Shown: positions 48,587 to 55,968, counted from the stretch's first letter. The stretch: 64,000 nt of DNA from Faecousia sp900553805 (GCA_937957765.1 CALFXG010000022.1:140009-204008); one strand, 5' to 3'. Translations and numbers: made by a program. Notes: generated by a model from the letters alone, not told the origin.

Positions 48587-48588
48587 CA

Positions 48589-48637
48589 AAAAAATATCGG
48601 AACAGACCTTAACTTTTCATTAAAGCCTGTTCCGATT
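48589..48637 (-). terminator. Terminator after cooT
   Basis: ATCGGAACAG (48596-48605) pairs with CTGTTCCGAT (48627-48636) around a 21-base AT-rich loop. On the minus strand it is followed by ATTTTTTTG. Confidence 0.8.
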
Positions 48638-48641
48638 TGCT

Positions 48642-48839
48642 TTACGCGGGGATGGACTCCCGGACGATCACATAGCCGTCCACCAGGTTGGCCTTTTCCA
48701 GTGTGCCCTCGATGGCCATCTGGCGCTCCATCAGGTCGGTGAGGATCACCACGCCGTCGCGGCACTCAATGGACATAACGTTCTTCATCAGCACCGTCTC
48801 GGGGGTCATTTTATTCTTATAAACGGTAGAAAGACACAT
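48642..48839 (-). CDS. cooT: CooT-like small nickel-binding protein
   Basis: 65 residues. MCLSTVYKN at the N-terminus with the conserved Cys2 used for nickel in CooT; a beta-rich body (CRDGVVILTDLMERQMAIEG) and LVDGYVIVRESIPA. CooT is a nickel chaperone for CO dehydrogenase in Rhodospirillum and occurs widely in anaerobes. It lies 6 bp after the His-rich protein gene under the same promoter. Confidence 0.82.
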   Translation of the reverse strand: MCLSTVYKNKMTPETVLMKNVMSIECRDGVVILTDLMERQMAIEGTLEKANLVDGYVIVRESIPA

Positions 48840-48845
48840 GGCAAT

Positions 48846-49211
48846 TTATCCTTTCAGGCTGGACAGCACGGCGGTCAGGCGCAGGTTGCCCTTTTCAAAA
48901 TCGCTGACGGCGGCCATCACCTGCTCATAGGCGGTGTGGTTGCCGTTCTGGTCAAGCTGGACGGCCAGGTCGGCCAGCTCCCGGGCGTGGGCGGCATTGT
49001 GGCCCACCATATACTGCATCAGGGCCGTCAGCTCTTCCATAGGCGTGTGCTCACAGTGGGACTCACAGCCGGTGCAGTCATGGGCGCAGTCGTGGGAATG
49101 GTCGTGGTCATGATCGTGGGGAATGCCCATAGCGTGCATTTCCTCGTGGGTCAGATGATGGTCGTGCTCATGGGAATGAGCGCCGACAGTATGCTCATGA
49201 TCGAGATGCAT
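48846..49211 (-). CDS. Histidine-rich metal-binding protein
   Basis: 121 residues from the ATG at 49211 (AAGGAG upstream). The first 60 residues are packed with His, Asp and Cys (HEHTVGAHSHEHDHHLTHEE, MGIPHDHDHDHSHDCAHDC). The second half is helical (AHARELADLAVQLDQNGNHT, MAAVSDFEKGNLRLTAVLSS). A metal store, chaperone or sink for nickel or cobalt is the likeliest role. The segment HAMGIPHDH matches HAHGIPHSH in the divergent repressor at 49376-49711, so the two His-rich tails may share an origin. Confidence 0.75.
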   Translation of the reverse strand: MHLDHEHTVGAHSHEHDHHLTHEEMHAMGIPHDHDHDHSHDCAHDCTGCESHCEHTPMEELTALMQYMVGHNAAHARELADLAVQLDQNGNHTAYEQVMAAVSDFEKGNLRLTAVLSSLKG

Positions 49212-49244
49212 AAAAATGCTCCTTTGCTTTTTTCTTTGCTCTTT

Positions 49245-49273
49245 ATTATAGACCGATTTTACGGTCCTGTCAA
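49245..49273 (-). promoter_or_regulatory. Promoter and dyad operator of the His-rich/cooT operon
   Basis: Minus-strand TTGACA (49268-49273), 17-bp spacer, TATAAT (49245-49250), both consensus. The spacer contains the dyad GACCGATTTTACGGTC (49251-49266), a good position for the divergent CsoR-like repressor. Confidence 0.75.
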
Positions 49274-49309
49274 AACATTTATTTCCCGCAAAATATCCCC
49301 CCACAGGGC

Positions 49310-49338
49310 TTGCGAAGCATTGCCATTGCGGGTATAAT
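49310..49338 (+). promoter_or_regulatory. Promoter of the CsoR-like repressor
   Basis: TTGCGA (49310-49315), 17-bp spacer, TATAAT (49333-49338). Confidence 0.65.
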
Positions 49339-49375
49339 AGGGAAGATACTGCACAGAAAGCGGAGGTGACAGAGA

Positions 49376-49711
49376 ATGGACGAACTGCATGAGCATGAGC
49401 ACGACCACGCCTATCTGCATGCCCACGGGATCCCCCATTCCCACGGCCATGTCCATGAGAACCAGAAAGCGGTGCTCAACCGTCTTTCCCGCGCCATTGG
49501 ACACCTGGAGAAGGTGCGGCGCATGGTGGAGAACGGGGAGGACTGCTCCAACGTCCTCATCCAGCTGGCCGCCGTCCGCTCCGCGTTGGACAACACCGGC
49601 AAGGTGATCCTGAAGGACCATATGCGCCACTGCATGGTGGACGCCGTGGCCGCCGGCGACCAGGAGGCCATCGACGACCTGTGCCAGGCCATTGACAAAT
49701 TCATGAAATAG
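49376..49711 (+). CDS. CsoR/RcnR-family metal-sensing repressor with a His-rich N-terminus
   Basis: 111 residues. A 28-residue His-rich leader (HEHEHDHAYLHAHGIPHSHG) precedes the all-helical DUF156 core: NRLSRAIGHLEKVRRMVENG, the first metal Cys in GEDC, and AAVRSALDNTG followed by DHMRHC. Cys, His and Cys are placed as in the copper sensor CsoR, while the leader and the nickel-type neighbours point to nickel or cobalt. The metal is therefore undecided. GGAGG lies about six bases before the ATG. It probably represses the divergent His-rich/cooT operon and itself. Confidence 0.85.
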   Translation: MDELHEHEHDHAYLHAHGIPHSHGHVHENQKAVLNRLSRAIGHLEKVRRMVENGEDCSNVLIQLAAVRSALDNTGKVILKDHMRHCMVDAVAAGDQEAIDDLCQAIDKFMK

Positions 49712-49734
49712 CAGGGCTTTTTGATACGCCGCGC

Positions 49735-49768
49735 AGGCTCCTTCCGTTGGGAGGGAGCCTGTTTTTTA
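49735..49768 (+). terminator. Terminator of the CsoR-like gene
   Basis: AGGCTCC-TTC pairs with GAGGGAGCCT around a short loop, followed by GTTTTTT. Confidence 0.8.
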
Positions 49769-49866
49769 CTGGTTTTGGAAACTTTTCTCGGGAGATAAAA
49801 AAAGGTGTACAAATTATTGGACAGGAATTTGGCTAGAATTGTATCCGGCGGGAGGCGTGTCAAGAC

Positions 49867-49895
49867 TTGTATTTGAAATTTTTTCGTGATATGAT
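49867..49895 (+). promoter_or_regulatory. Promoter of the 104-residue protein gene
   Basis: TTGTAT (49867-49872), 17-bp spacer, TATGAT (49890-49895). Confidence 0.55.
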
Positions 49896-49930
49896 TCCCG
49901 TCGAATTTGGCTTCAAGGAGAATGATCGAC

Positions 49931-50245
49931 ATGCAGTGCACAACCAGCATCCGGCAGCAGCGGGCAGAGCTTGCCGCCCGTGAGCGCGCCGCGTTCAGCA
50001 AGATCCCCGGCATGGCGGAGCTTTTGCATACGCCCCCGGAGAAACGGGACGATTTGGAGGACCGTTATCCCGACGCCGCCTTCGCGCTGATGGTGGCGGG
50101 CCATCTGTCCATGGGCAACCAGGAGCAGAATGCCATCCACCAAAAGGCCTACCTCTCCATCCTTGGAGGCGAGCCAATTCAAAACGTCCGATTCCGCTAC
50201 GACTACGACCTGGAGCAATACCTGGAACGTCACATGTGGGACTGA
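49931..50245 (+). CDS. Conserved-looking small cytoplasmic protein, unknown
   Basis: 104 residues from the ATG at 49931, ten bases after AAGGAG; an ATG at 49922 is too close to the ribosome site. Helical and charged (IRQQRAELAARERAAFSKIP, PDAAFALMVAGHLSMGNQEQ, YDYDLEQYLERHMWD). No membrane segment, no Cys-rich site, no family recognised. It is a single gene with its own promoter and a shared bidirectional terminator. Confidence 0.7.
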   Translation: MQCTTSIRQQRAELAARERAAFSKIPGMAELLHTPPEKRDDLEDRYPDAAFALMVAGHLSMGNQEQNAIHQKAYLSILGGEPIQNVRFRYDYDLEQYLERHMWD

Positions 50246-50277
50246 CACCCGGGCCGTGGCCGTCCATATTACGGCAA

Positions 50278-50309
50278 AAGATGCTCTCCTTTTCTTTGGA
50301 GAGCATCTT
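50278..50309. terminator. Bidirectional terminator
   Basis: A perfect 12-bp stem AAGATGCTCTCC / GGAGAGCATCTT with an 8-base loop between two convergent genes. Confidence 0.8.
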
Positions 50310-50311
50310 CC

Positions 50312-50704
50312 TCAATTCTGATAGCCCTGGACCTCCAGCAGCTCCAGGACCTGCTGGCCGCGCCGGGTCAGGGCGATGCTGCCGTGGATCGGGCAGTCGC
50401 GGTAGCGCTCCATGGCGGCCCCATGCAGGGGCTTGTCATAATCCAGGGAGACCAGGCGCTTCTTTTCCAGGCATTGCAGCAGAAGGCTGACCTGTGCCGG
50501 GTCCTCCGCAGGGTCCTCTCGGCAAATCGGGGCCGGATCCTCTGCCCTGCGGGCCACGGGGAGGAAGGCCACCTGCCCCAAAAGGCGCAGAAAATCCATC
50601 TCCTTCCGGGTCAACTCCAGGGTAGAGGCGCACCCGCCGCAGCCGGAGCAGCCCGCGCAGCCGGAGGCGTTCCCACAGCCGCCGCAGCCGGAGCAGCCGC
50701 TCAT
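50312..50704 (-). CDS. Cys-rich protein with a possible winged-helix body
   Basis: 130 residues. The first 26 hold seven Cys in CxxC-type spacing (CSGCGGCGNASGC, CSGCGGC), suited to an iron-sulfur or other metal cluster. The rest resembles a small winged-helix protein (LTRKEMDFLRLLGQVAFLPV, VSLLLQCLEKKRLVSLDYDK, IALTRRGQQVLELLEV). The start overlaps the stop of the DtxR/MntR-like regulator by 4 bp (ATGA), so the two are made together. A metal- or redox-responsive partner of the regulator is an inference. Confidence 0.7.
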   Translation of the reverse strand: MSGCSGCGGCGNASGCAGCSGCGGCASTLELTRKEMDFLRLLGQVAFLPVARRAEDPAPICREDPAEDPAQVSLLLQCLEKKRLVSLDYDKPLHGAAMERYRDCPIHGSIALTRRGQQVLELLEVQGYQN

Positions 50705-51081
50705 TTCGCGGCCTCCTCGTAGGCGGCAATGTGCTTTTTAATCAGCTCAAAGGTCTCGTCGCTGATGTCGTGCTCGATCTTGCAGGCATCCTCCACTGCG
50801 ATCTTCTCCGGCACGCCCAGACCGATGAGCACCTTGGACAGGACGGTATGCCGCTCGTATATCTTCTCCGCAATGGCGCGCCCCGCGTCCGTCAGCAGCA
50901 GCGCCCCATCCTTTTCCATGATGATCAACCCGCCCTCGCGCAGCAGGCCCATCGCCCTGGACACGCTGGGCTTGGAATAGCCCAGATACTCCCCCACATC
51001 AATGGAGCGCACATATCCGCTCCTGCGGCTCAGCACCAGGATCGCCTCCAGGTACATTTCGCCGGATTCATGAACATTCAT
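50701..51081 (-). CDS. DtxR/MntR-family metal-dependent regulator
   Basis: 126 residues from the ATG at 51081; the ribosome site (GAAAG) is poor, and a TTG at 51150 would add 23 residues unlike the family. Winged helix: MYLEAILVLSRRSGYVRSID and GYSKPSVSRAMGLLREGGLI. The dimerisation domain has the metal-ligand region ERHTVLSKVLIGLGV and the DACKIEHDISDETFELIK stretch. As in MntR there is no SH3-like third domain. It would repress metal uptake genes when Mn or Fe is plentiful. Inverted TTTGG half-sites cover its promoter, suggesting autoregulation. Confidence 0.88.
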   Translation of the reverse strand: MNVHESGEMYLEAILVLSRRSGYVRSIDVGEYLGYSKPSVSRAMGLLREGGLIIMEKDGALLLTDAGRAIAEKIYERHTVLSKVLIGLGVPEKIAVEDACKIEHDISDETFELIKKHIAAYEEAAK

Positions 51082-51131
51082 AAATGAAATACACCGCTTT
51101 CCAGGGCAGCCGCCGCGGCTGCCCATTCTTG

Positions 51132-51193
51132 GTTTGGAGCATTCTTCCAAACATATTACATTATTTTATACCATAGTTTGGATAAAAATGCAA
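51132..51193 (-). promoter_or_regulatory. Promoter of the DtxR/MntR-like gene with three operator half-sites
   Basis: Minus-strand TTGCAT (51188-51193), 17-bp spacer, TATAAA (51165-51170). Half-sites GTTTGGA (51132-51138), TCCAAAC (51146-51152) and GTTTGG (51176-51181) alternate in orientation; the last lies in the spacer. Confidence 0.65.
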
Positions 51194-51246
51194 GAGCGGA
51201 CATTTTAAATTGCACGAATTACCCCCGCTGCCCTCTGCCGCCGCCC

Positions 51247-51275
51247 TTGACACGGGATTTAAAATGGGATAAAAT
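51247..51275 (+). promoter_or_regulatory. Promoter of the O-antigen-ligase-like gene
   Basis: TTGACA (51247-51252), 17-bp spacer, TAAAAT (51270-51275), about 50 bp before the ATG. Confidence 0.7.
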
Positions 51276-51326
51276 AGCGTCTCAGGGACGATTAACGATA
51301 TCGACATATGAGAAGGGAAGAGGAAA

Positions 51327-52571
51327 ATGGGCAGAAATCTTTCGGAAAAAGCGGATAAGCGGCTGGATCAGCTGCAATATGCCTGCATTCTTGCGTTCTG
51401 CGGCATCCAGCTGCTGTTTCTCCTGCCGGAGACCCGGGAGCTGGGGCTGGTGGTGGCGCTGCGCCGGTATGCCGTACCGCTGATCGGCGTGGTCTTTCTC
51501 GCCGCTGCCGCGCTCCGCGGCTTTCAAAAAACCGGCTGGGGCGCTGCCGCGCTGGCTGCGTTCATGCTGCTGTGGATCGGCTTTGTTTTCACACTGCACA
51601 CCATCATCCGGCATCAGGAGGTCTGGTTCACCCATGCCGTTGTCTGCTGCTACCTGATCGCACTGCCCATGGCCTATGCCTTCCGGGACAGCGAACGCCA
51701 GCGGGGACTGACGGCCCTGCTGGCCATGTTCCTGATCGCAGGACTTTCCTTCTCCGCTCACGGGCTGATGCTGTATTTTGGCGTCCTGCCGGAGTCCCTT
51801 TCCTCCTTGGTTTTTTGGTATGACGGACGGCTGACCACGCTGCTCAACCCCATCTTCTGCGGCACATACCTCATGGTGGGCATCGGCGCCTGCCTTGTCT
51901 TCAGCTTGAAAACTCCAAAAAAATGGCTGAAAGCGGTTTTGCTGCTTCTGGCCGCGGTCCAGTTCCTAGTGATGCTCCTGACGGACTGCCGGGCCAGCAT
52001 TGCCAGCACCTTCCTTCTGGTGGGCGGGACTGTGCTCTGTTCCATTTGCAAGTCCAGCTGGAAGCGGCTCCTTCCCGCCGCCATCGTCTGCGCGGCGGTG
52101 GTCGCGCTTCTGTTCGTTGTCTACAAGCGCGTCAGCCCCACGCACCGCAATCTTCTTGACAGCTCCTTCAACGGCCGCATCGCCATCTGGCGCGCCACCG
52201 TTTCCGTGCTACGGGAGGAGCCGCGCATCCTGCTGACAGGCTGCAGCGACGTTCTCTCCGAGCGGATCCACATGCGCTTCAACCATGCCCACAACTCCTT
52301 CCTGCAAACCACCTACGTTCTCGGCATTCCCGGCCTGCTGGCCGCCATCGGGATCACGCTGCTGGCCCTCCGGGGGGCGATCATCACCCTGTGGCGGAAT
52401 GACTGCCTCTGGAAGAGCTGCCTGGCGCTTCTTGCGGTCGGCCTGTTCCTGTGCGGAATGATGGAGGTCTACCTCTTCATAACCGGGCAGGAAACGCTGT
52501 GCCTGTGCTTCTGCTTCCTCACCCTCACCGGCTATCTGCACAGCTGGTGCCCCAGGAAGGCAAAGCAATAG
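51327..52571 (+). CDS. O-antigen ligase/polymerase-like membrane protein
   Basis: 414 residues with about ten to twelve hydrophobic segments. The Wzy_C/WaaL region is recognisable: FNGRIAIWRATVSVLREEPR near residue 276, a GCSDV turn, and FNHAHNSFLQTTYVLGIPGL near 317 with the conserved H-x-H-N-x-x-L. Such proteins polymerise or ligate surface glycans on the outer face of the membrane. No other glycan genes adjoin it, so the substrate is unknown. GAAGAGG lies before the ATG. Confidence 0.85.
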   Translation: MGRNLSEKADKRLDQLQYACILAFCGIQLLFLLPETRELGLVVALRRYAVPLIGVVFLAAAALRGFQKTGWGAAALAAFMLLWIGFVFTLHTIIRHQEVWFTHAVVCCYLIALPMAYAFRDSERQRGLTALLAMFLIAGLSFSAHGLMLYFGVLPESLSSLVFWYDGRLTTLLNPIFCGTYLMVGIGACLVFSLKTPKKWLKAVLLLLAAVQFLVMLLTDCRASIASTFLLVGGTVLCSICKSSWKRLLPAAIVCAAVVALLFVVYKRVSPTHRNLLDSSFNGRIAIWRATVSVLREEPRILLTGCSDVLSERIHMRFNHAHNSFLQTTYVLGIPGLLAAIGITLLALRGAIITLWRNDCLWKSCLALLAVGLFLCGMMEVYLFITGQETLCLCFCFLTLTGYLHSWCPRKAKQ

Positions 52572-52590
52572 GTCTTTATCCCCCATAGTC

Positions 52591-52645
52591 AAACGCACCC
52601 CAATGCATGACGTTTGCCGCGTCTGCATTGGGGTGCGTTTATTGC
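52591..52645 (+). terminator. Terminator of the O-antigen-ligase-like gene
   Basis: AAACGCACCCCAATGCA pairs with TGCATTGGGGTGCGTTT around a 16-base loop, followed by ATTGCT. Confidence 0.8.
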
Positions 52646-52655
52646 TATTTATCGA

Positions 52656-52724
52656 AGAGCCTCTGATGAAATCGGCAAAAGCCGGCAGCACTGTCCAGCC
52701 GCAGGCGATCGATTCAGAGGTTCC
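52656..52724. mobile_element. Fold-back element, family A, short copy 3
   Basis: About 69 bp. The left end (CCTCTGATGAAATCGGCAAA, then AGCCGGCAGC) and the right end (CAGCCGCAGGCGAT, then ATTCAGAGGTTCC) match the two arms of the 161-bp copies. The middle 90 or so bases, including the loop, are missing. Its right end abuts the stop codon of the HAD gene. Confidence 0.75.
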
Positions 52725-53534
52725 TCAGCCCTTCCTGGCCCGTGCCAGGGCGGCAATGTCGCCCACGCCGTCCAGGACGATGCTGGGACGGTAGGCATAG
52801 GTCTTCAGGGTATCCCGGGTGGATACGCCGGAGAGCACCAGCACCGTGGACATGCCGCTCTCCATGCCGGAAATGATATCCGTATCCATGCGGTCGCCCA
52901 CCATCACCGCCTCGGCGCTGTGGCAGTTCAGCAGGTTCAGGCCGGTGCGCATCATCAGTGGATTCGGCTTGCCGCAGAAGTACGCCTGGGTGCCGGTGGC
53001 CATCTCGATGGGAGCGATCAGCGCCCGGCAGGCCGGGGCAATGCCGTTTTCAATGGGGCCGGAGACATCGGAATTGGCGCCGATGAGCTTTGCGCCCCCC
53101 ATTACCAGGTTGGTGGCCTTGGTCAGGGTATCCAGGGAATAGGAGCGGCCCTCGCCCACCACCACATAGTCCGGGTTCACATCGTTCATGGTAATCCCCG
53201 CGTCATACAGGGCGTTCAGCAGTCCGGCCTCGCCGATGACAAAGGCAGAGCAGCCCGGCGCCTGCTCCCGCAGGAATGCCGCCGTTGCCAGTGCGCTGGT
53301 ATAAAAATGCTCCTCCGGCACGTTCAGACCCATCCGGGCCAGCTTCTGATTCAGCTCTCTGGGGGTATAGCCGCTGTTGTTGGTCAGGAAGAGATACTCC
53401 TTCTTCTCCTCATGCAGCCAGTGGATAAACTCCGCGACGCCCGGCAGGATCCGATTGCCGTGATAGATCACGCCGTCCATATCGCAGATAAAGCCCTTCT
53501 TCTCGTTAAAATCAATTGTGGAAATCTCACTCAC
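52725..53534 (-). CDS. HAD-IIA family phosphatase (NagD-like), GTG start
   Basis: 269 residues from the GTG at 53534 (AAAGGAG ten bases upstream); a GTG at 53543 is only one base from that site. HAD motif I FICDMDGVIYHG with both catalytic Asp, motif II LFLTNNSG, a C2-type cap with AYFCGKPNPLMM, and motif III MVGDRMDTDIISG. It dephosphorylates small sugar or nucleotide phosphates. It is monocistronic; a possible extended -10 lies near 53579. The downstream fold-back element A copy 3 begins right at its stop. Confidence 0.9.
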   Translation of the reverse strand: MSEISTIDFNEKKGFICDMDGVIYHGNRILPGVAEFIHWLHEEKKEYLFLTNNSGYTPRELNQKLARMGLNVPEEHFYTSALATAAFLREQAPGCSAFVIGEAGLLNALYDAGITMNDVNPDYVVVGEGRSYSLDTLTKATNLVMGGAKLIGANSDVSGPIENGIAPACRALIAPIEMATGTQAYFCGKPNPLMMRTGLNLLNCHSAEAVMVGDRMDTDIISGMESGMSTVLVLSGVSTRDTLKTYAYRPSIVLDGVGDIAALARARKG

Positions 53535-53544
53535 TTCTCTCACA

Positions 53545-53790
53545 CTCCTTTACAATTCTTCTTTGCAATGAGCAGTATATACCAGGTTTGTAAAATTGGC
53601 TAGAAGCGCTATGTAAATTTTTTGTAAAGCGGCGGAAAATTCTCTGTCCGATGGGTGAAAAAGCGCCCGATTGGTAAAGACCGGTGGTACAGGGGATGTT
53701 TTTAATGACCGGATTCTGCCAGTTCACCCAGCCGTCCACGGCAAAGGGCTGCTCGTAGCGCACCCCGTCGGCAATGGCGTAGAGCGTCAG
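53545..53790 (-). pseudogene. Open in-frame continuation of the GH53 gene beyond its TAG stop
   Basis: After the TAG at 53791-53793 the same frame stays open for about 87 codons. It starts LTLYAIADGVRYEQPFAVDG and continues WVNWQNPVIKN before losing protein-like character. The first 30 codons have normal codon use and no overlapping signal, so they may be the remains of a longer C-terminus or of another gene fused by deletion. No domain could be named. The remaining bases up to the HAD gene hold only its promoter region. Confidence 0.4.
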
Positions 53791-55032
53791 CTACTCCGTG
53801 CCGGTGCGGACGAGGCAGAAGGTTTTCAGGGATTCCAGCGGGTGGCCGTCCGCATCGAACAGGGCCTGGTTGTCGCAGGCGCTGCCGCCGTAGTAAACGC
53901 CGGCGTCCGTGGGGTCGTACTCCGCCGCATAGGAGCTTGCCCAGCCGGAGCCGTACCGCTCCCACTTTTCGCTGCGCGATTCCCAGCTGTCCGCCGGAAC
54001 GCAGATCCAGCCCGGCTCCCAATAGAACACGCCCACGGCGCTGTCGCCCAGGGAGGCCATGGCAGCGATCACATCCCGCAGCTCCCGGGACTGGCCCTGC
54101 ACGGTAAAGGGATAGGGCTTGTCATAGGTGGGCTGGTCGCCGATGGAATTGCCGTGACCATCGGTATCCTGCACCGTATAGGCATAGGAGGTCTCGGCCA
54201 CCATTACCCGCTTGCCGCTGCGCTCCACCACGCTTTGCAGCTGCCGGGTCAAATTCTCCAGGCTGCCATGCCAATAGGGGTAATAGGAGGTGGCGAAGAT
54301 GTCATAGTCCACGCCGTAAACCTCCAGGGTCGCGGCAATGGTGCTGAATTTCTCCGTCTCCGGGTTGGTGTAGTGGACGACGATTTGGATATCCCCGTCC
54401 GTATCCCGCACCGCCTGGGCGGCGGAGGCCATCAGGGCATAGCGCCGGGGCACGGAGGTCTCGCCGCAGAAGCCCTTGGTGACCTCGTTGCCGATCTGTA
54501 CCATGTCCACCTGCACCCCGGCGTCCCGAAGGGCAAGCAGGCTCTCCACTGTATAATCATAAATGGCCTGCTGCCGCTCCTCCAGGGACATGCTCTTCCA
54601 TGCCTTTGGGGCCTGCTGCTTGGAGGGGTCCGCCCAGAAATCCGAATAGTGAAAATCCACCAGCAGGCCCATGCCATATTCCGCCGCCCGGCGGCCGATG
54701 GCAATGGCGGTATCCAGGGTGCAGTTGCCGCCGCCGTAGCCGTTGCCCGCGGCGTCAAAGGGATCGTTCCAGACCCGGACGCGGACGCAGTTCACCCCGG
54801 CATCGGCCAGCACCTTCAGCATATCCTGCCGGTTGCCGTCAAAATCATAATAGGTAACGCCGCTTTCCTCCAGCGCCAGGAGGCTGGAAACATCCGCGCC
54901 CAGCAGGAAATCCGCCGGGAGATCGTCCACCCGCTTCACCAGAATGGATGTGTCCGCCTCCTGACCGGCGCACACGGCGCTCAGGCCCAGGGCAAGGGAA
55001 AGGGCAAGCACAAGGGACAGCCGTTTCTTCAT
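53791..55032 (-). CDS. Secreted GH53 endo-beta-1,4-galactanase
   Basis: 413 residues. Signal peptide with core LVLALSLALGLSAVCA. The GH53 barrel is clear: DFLLGADVSSLLALEESGVT, GVNCVRVRVWNDPFDAAGNG, LLVDFHYSDFWADP, acid/base Glu in VQIGNEVTKG near residue 188, and nucleophile Glu in VMVAETSYAYT near 284. It cuts the galactan side chains of pectin (arabinogalactan type I), releasing galacto-oligosaccharides that an mgl-type system could use after trimming. AGGAGG precedes the ATG. It ends at a TAG just after LKTFCLVRTGTE, where the catalytic domain ends, although the frame remains open beyond. Confidence 0.9.
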   Translation of the reverse strand: MKKRLSLVLALSLALGLSAVCAGQEADTSILVKRVDDLPADFLLGADVSSLLALEESGVTYYDFDGNRQDMLKVLADAGVNCVRVRVWNDPFDAAGNGYGGGNCTLDTAIAIGRRAAEYGMGLLVDFHYSDFWADPSKQQAPKAWKSMSLEERQQAIYDYTVESLLALRDAGVQVDMVQIGNEVTKGFCGETSVPRRYALMASAAQAVRDTDGDIQIVVHYTNPETEKFSTIAATLEVYGVDYDIFATSYYPYWHGSLENLTRQLQSVVERSGKRVMVAETSYAYTVQDTDGHGNSIGDQPTYDKPYPFTVQGQSRELRDVIAAMASLGDSAVGVFYWEPGWICVPADSWESRSEKWERYGSGWASSYAAEYDPTDAGVYYGGSACDNQALFDADGHPLESLKTFCLVRTGTE

Positions 55033-55048
55033 TCGAATTTCCTCCTTT

Positions 55049-55261
55049 TCATCGGAGCCAGACCACGATGGCTGCCAGGATCAGCAGCCAGTCCACCCCG
55101 GCCCGCTTCAGCCGCCGGGCCATGGTCACGGTCTTTTCCAGATCGTTGGTGCCCGCGCCGTAGGGCTCCCCGGCCTCGCTGTACGGATCGTTCCACAGCC
55201 GCAGGCGCACCAGGTTCATCCCATAGCGCTTCAGGAGCTCCACCGCGTCCTCTGCCGGGCC
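55049..55261 (-). pseudogene. Fragment of a second GH53 galactanase gene
   Basis: About 70 codons read ELLKRYGMNLVRLRLWNDPY, then GEPYGAGTNDLEKTVTMARR and AGVDWLL. This matches residues 68-125 of the intact neighbour (VLADAGVNCVRVRVWNDPFD ...). The continuation DFHYSDFWAD is missing and replaced by ILAAIVVWLR and a stop. The 5' side joins a LacI gene fragment in another frame. Both ends are therefore deletion joints. Confidence 0.8.
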
Positions 55262-55431
55262 GCCTCGCACAGCGACCGGGACACGGCGTTGGGCTTGTAG
55301 CCGCACTCCTGGGTAAAGGCCAGGATCCTGGCCCTGGTCTCGGCGCTCAGGCTGCCCTTGCCGGAGATCTCCTTGGAGGCCGTGGCCTTATTCACCCCCA
55401 GCTCCCCGGCAATGTCGCTGAGGGTATACAT
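55262..55431 (-). pseudogene. LacI-family regulator, N-terminal fragment
   Basis: From the ATG at 55431: MYTLSDIAGELGVNKATASK, then ISGKGSLSAETRARILAFTQ and GYKPNAVSRSL. This is a complete LacI helix-turn-helix and hinge region. The effector-binding domain is gone: near 55265 the sequence changes into the GH53 fragment in a different frame, and the LacI frame stops at 55231. A short DNA-binding peptide could still be made but would lack dimerisation. Confidence 0.8.
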
Positions 55432-55565
55432 CTTTTTCTCACCCGGCAAGTTATCCGCCCCGTTTCAAGTGTTTTTTCATACTAGCAGAGAAAACAGCTC
55501 CCGTCAAGCTTTCTTGGCCCGCCAAAAGGTTCACAATTTATTTACGGATTTTCTGAATTTGGGGC

Positions 55566-55594
55566 TTGCTTTTTTTGTGAAGGTGCGCTATGAT
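55566..55594 (+). promoter_or_regulatory. Promoter of groESL
   Basis: TTGCTT (55566-55571), 17-bp spacer, TATGAT (55589-55594), directly followed by CIRCE. Confidence 0.75.
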
Positions 55595-55597
55595 ATG

Positions 55598-55624
55598 TTA
55601 GCACTCAGGAAGAAAGAGTGCTAA
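55598..55624 (+). promoter_or_regulatory. CIRCE operator (HrcA-binding site)
   Basis: TTAGCACTC, nine bases, GAGTGCTAA: a perfect match to the CIRCE consensus, overlapping the expected transcription start. It implies repression of groESL by HrcA and heat induction. Confidence 0.97.
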
Positions 55625-55692
55625 CGGTGTAGATAATCGCAGGCGGCAGCGCCTGCGGTCTTCCCATAAATTATTGCGATGGAGGAATTGTT

Positions 55693-55968
55693 ATGAAACT
55701 GAAACCCATGGCAGACAATGTGCTGCTGAAAGCCCACGAGGCCCAGGAGGCCACCGCTTCCGGCATCATCCTGGCCAGCACCAACAAGGAAAAGCCCGCG
55801 ATCTACGAGGTTGTTTCCGTCGGCCCCGGCACCAAGGACGTGACCATGACCGTGAAGGTGGGCGACAAGGTGGTCGTCGGTAAGTTCACCGGCAGTGAAG
55901 TGACCATCGACAAGGTTGATTACAAGTTCGTCAAGCAGGATGATATCCTGGCTGTCGTTACAGACTGA
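55693..55968 (+). CDS. groES: Co-chaperonin GroES
   Basis: 91 residues: MKLKPMADNVLLKAHEAQEA, mobile-loop region TASGIILASTNKEKP and GDKVVVGKFTGSEVTIDKVD. It caps the GroEL chamber. GGAGG lies ten bases before the ATG. It is regulated through the CIRCE element upstream and followed 14 bp later by groEL. Confidence 0.97.
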   Translation: MKLKPMADNVLLKAHEAQEATASGIILASTNKEKPAIYEVVSVGPGTKDVTMTVKVGDKVVVGKFTGSEVTIDKVDYKFVKQDDILAVVTD

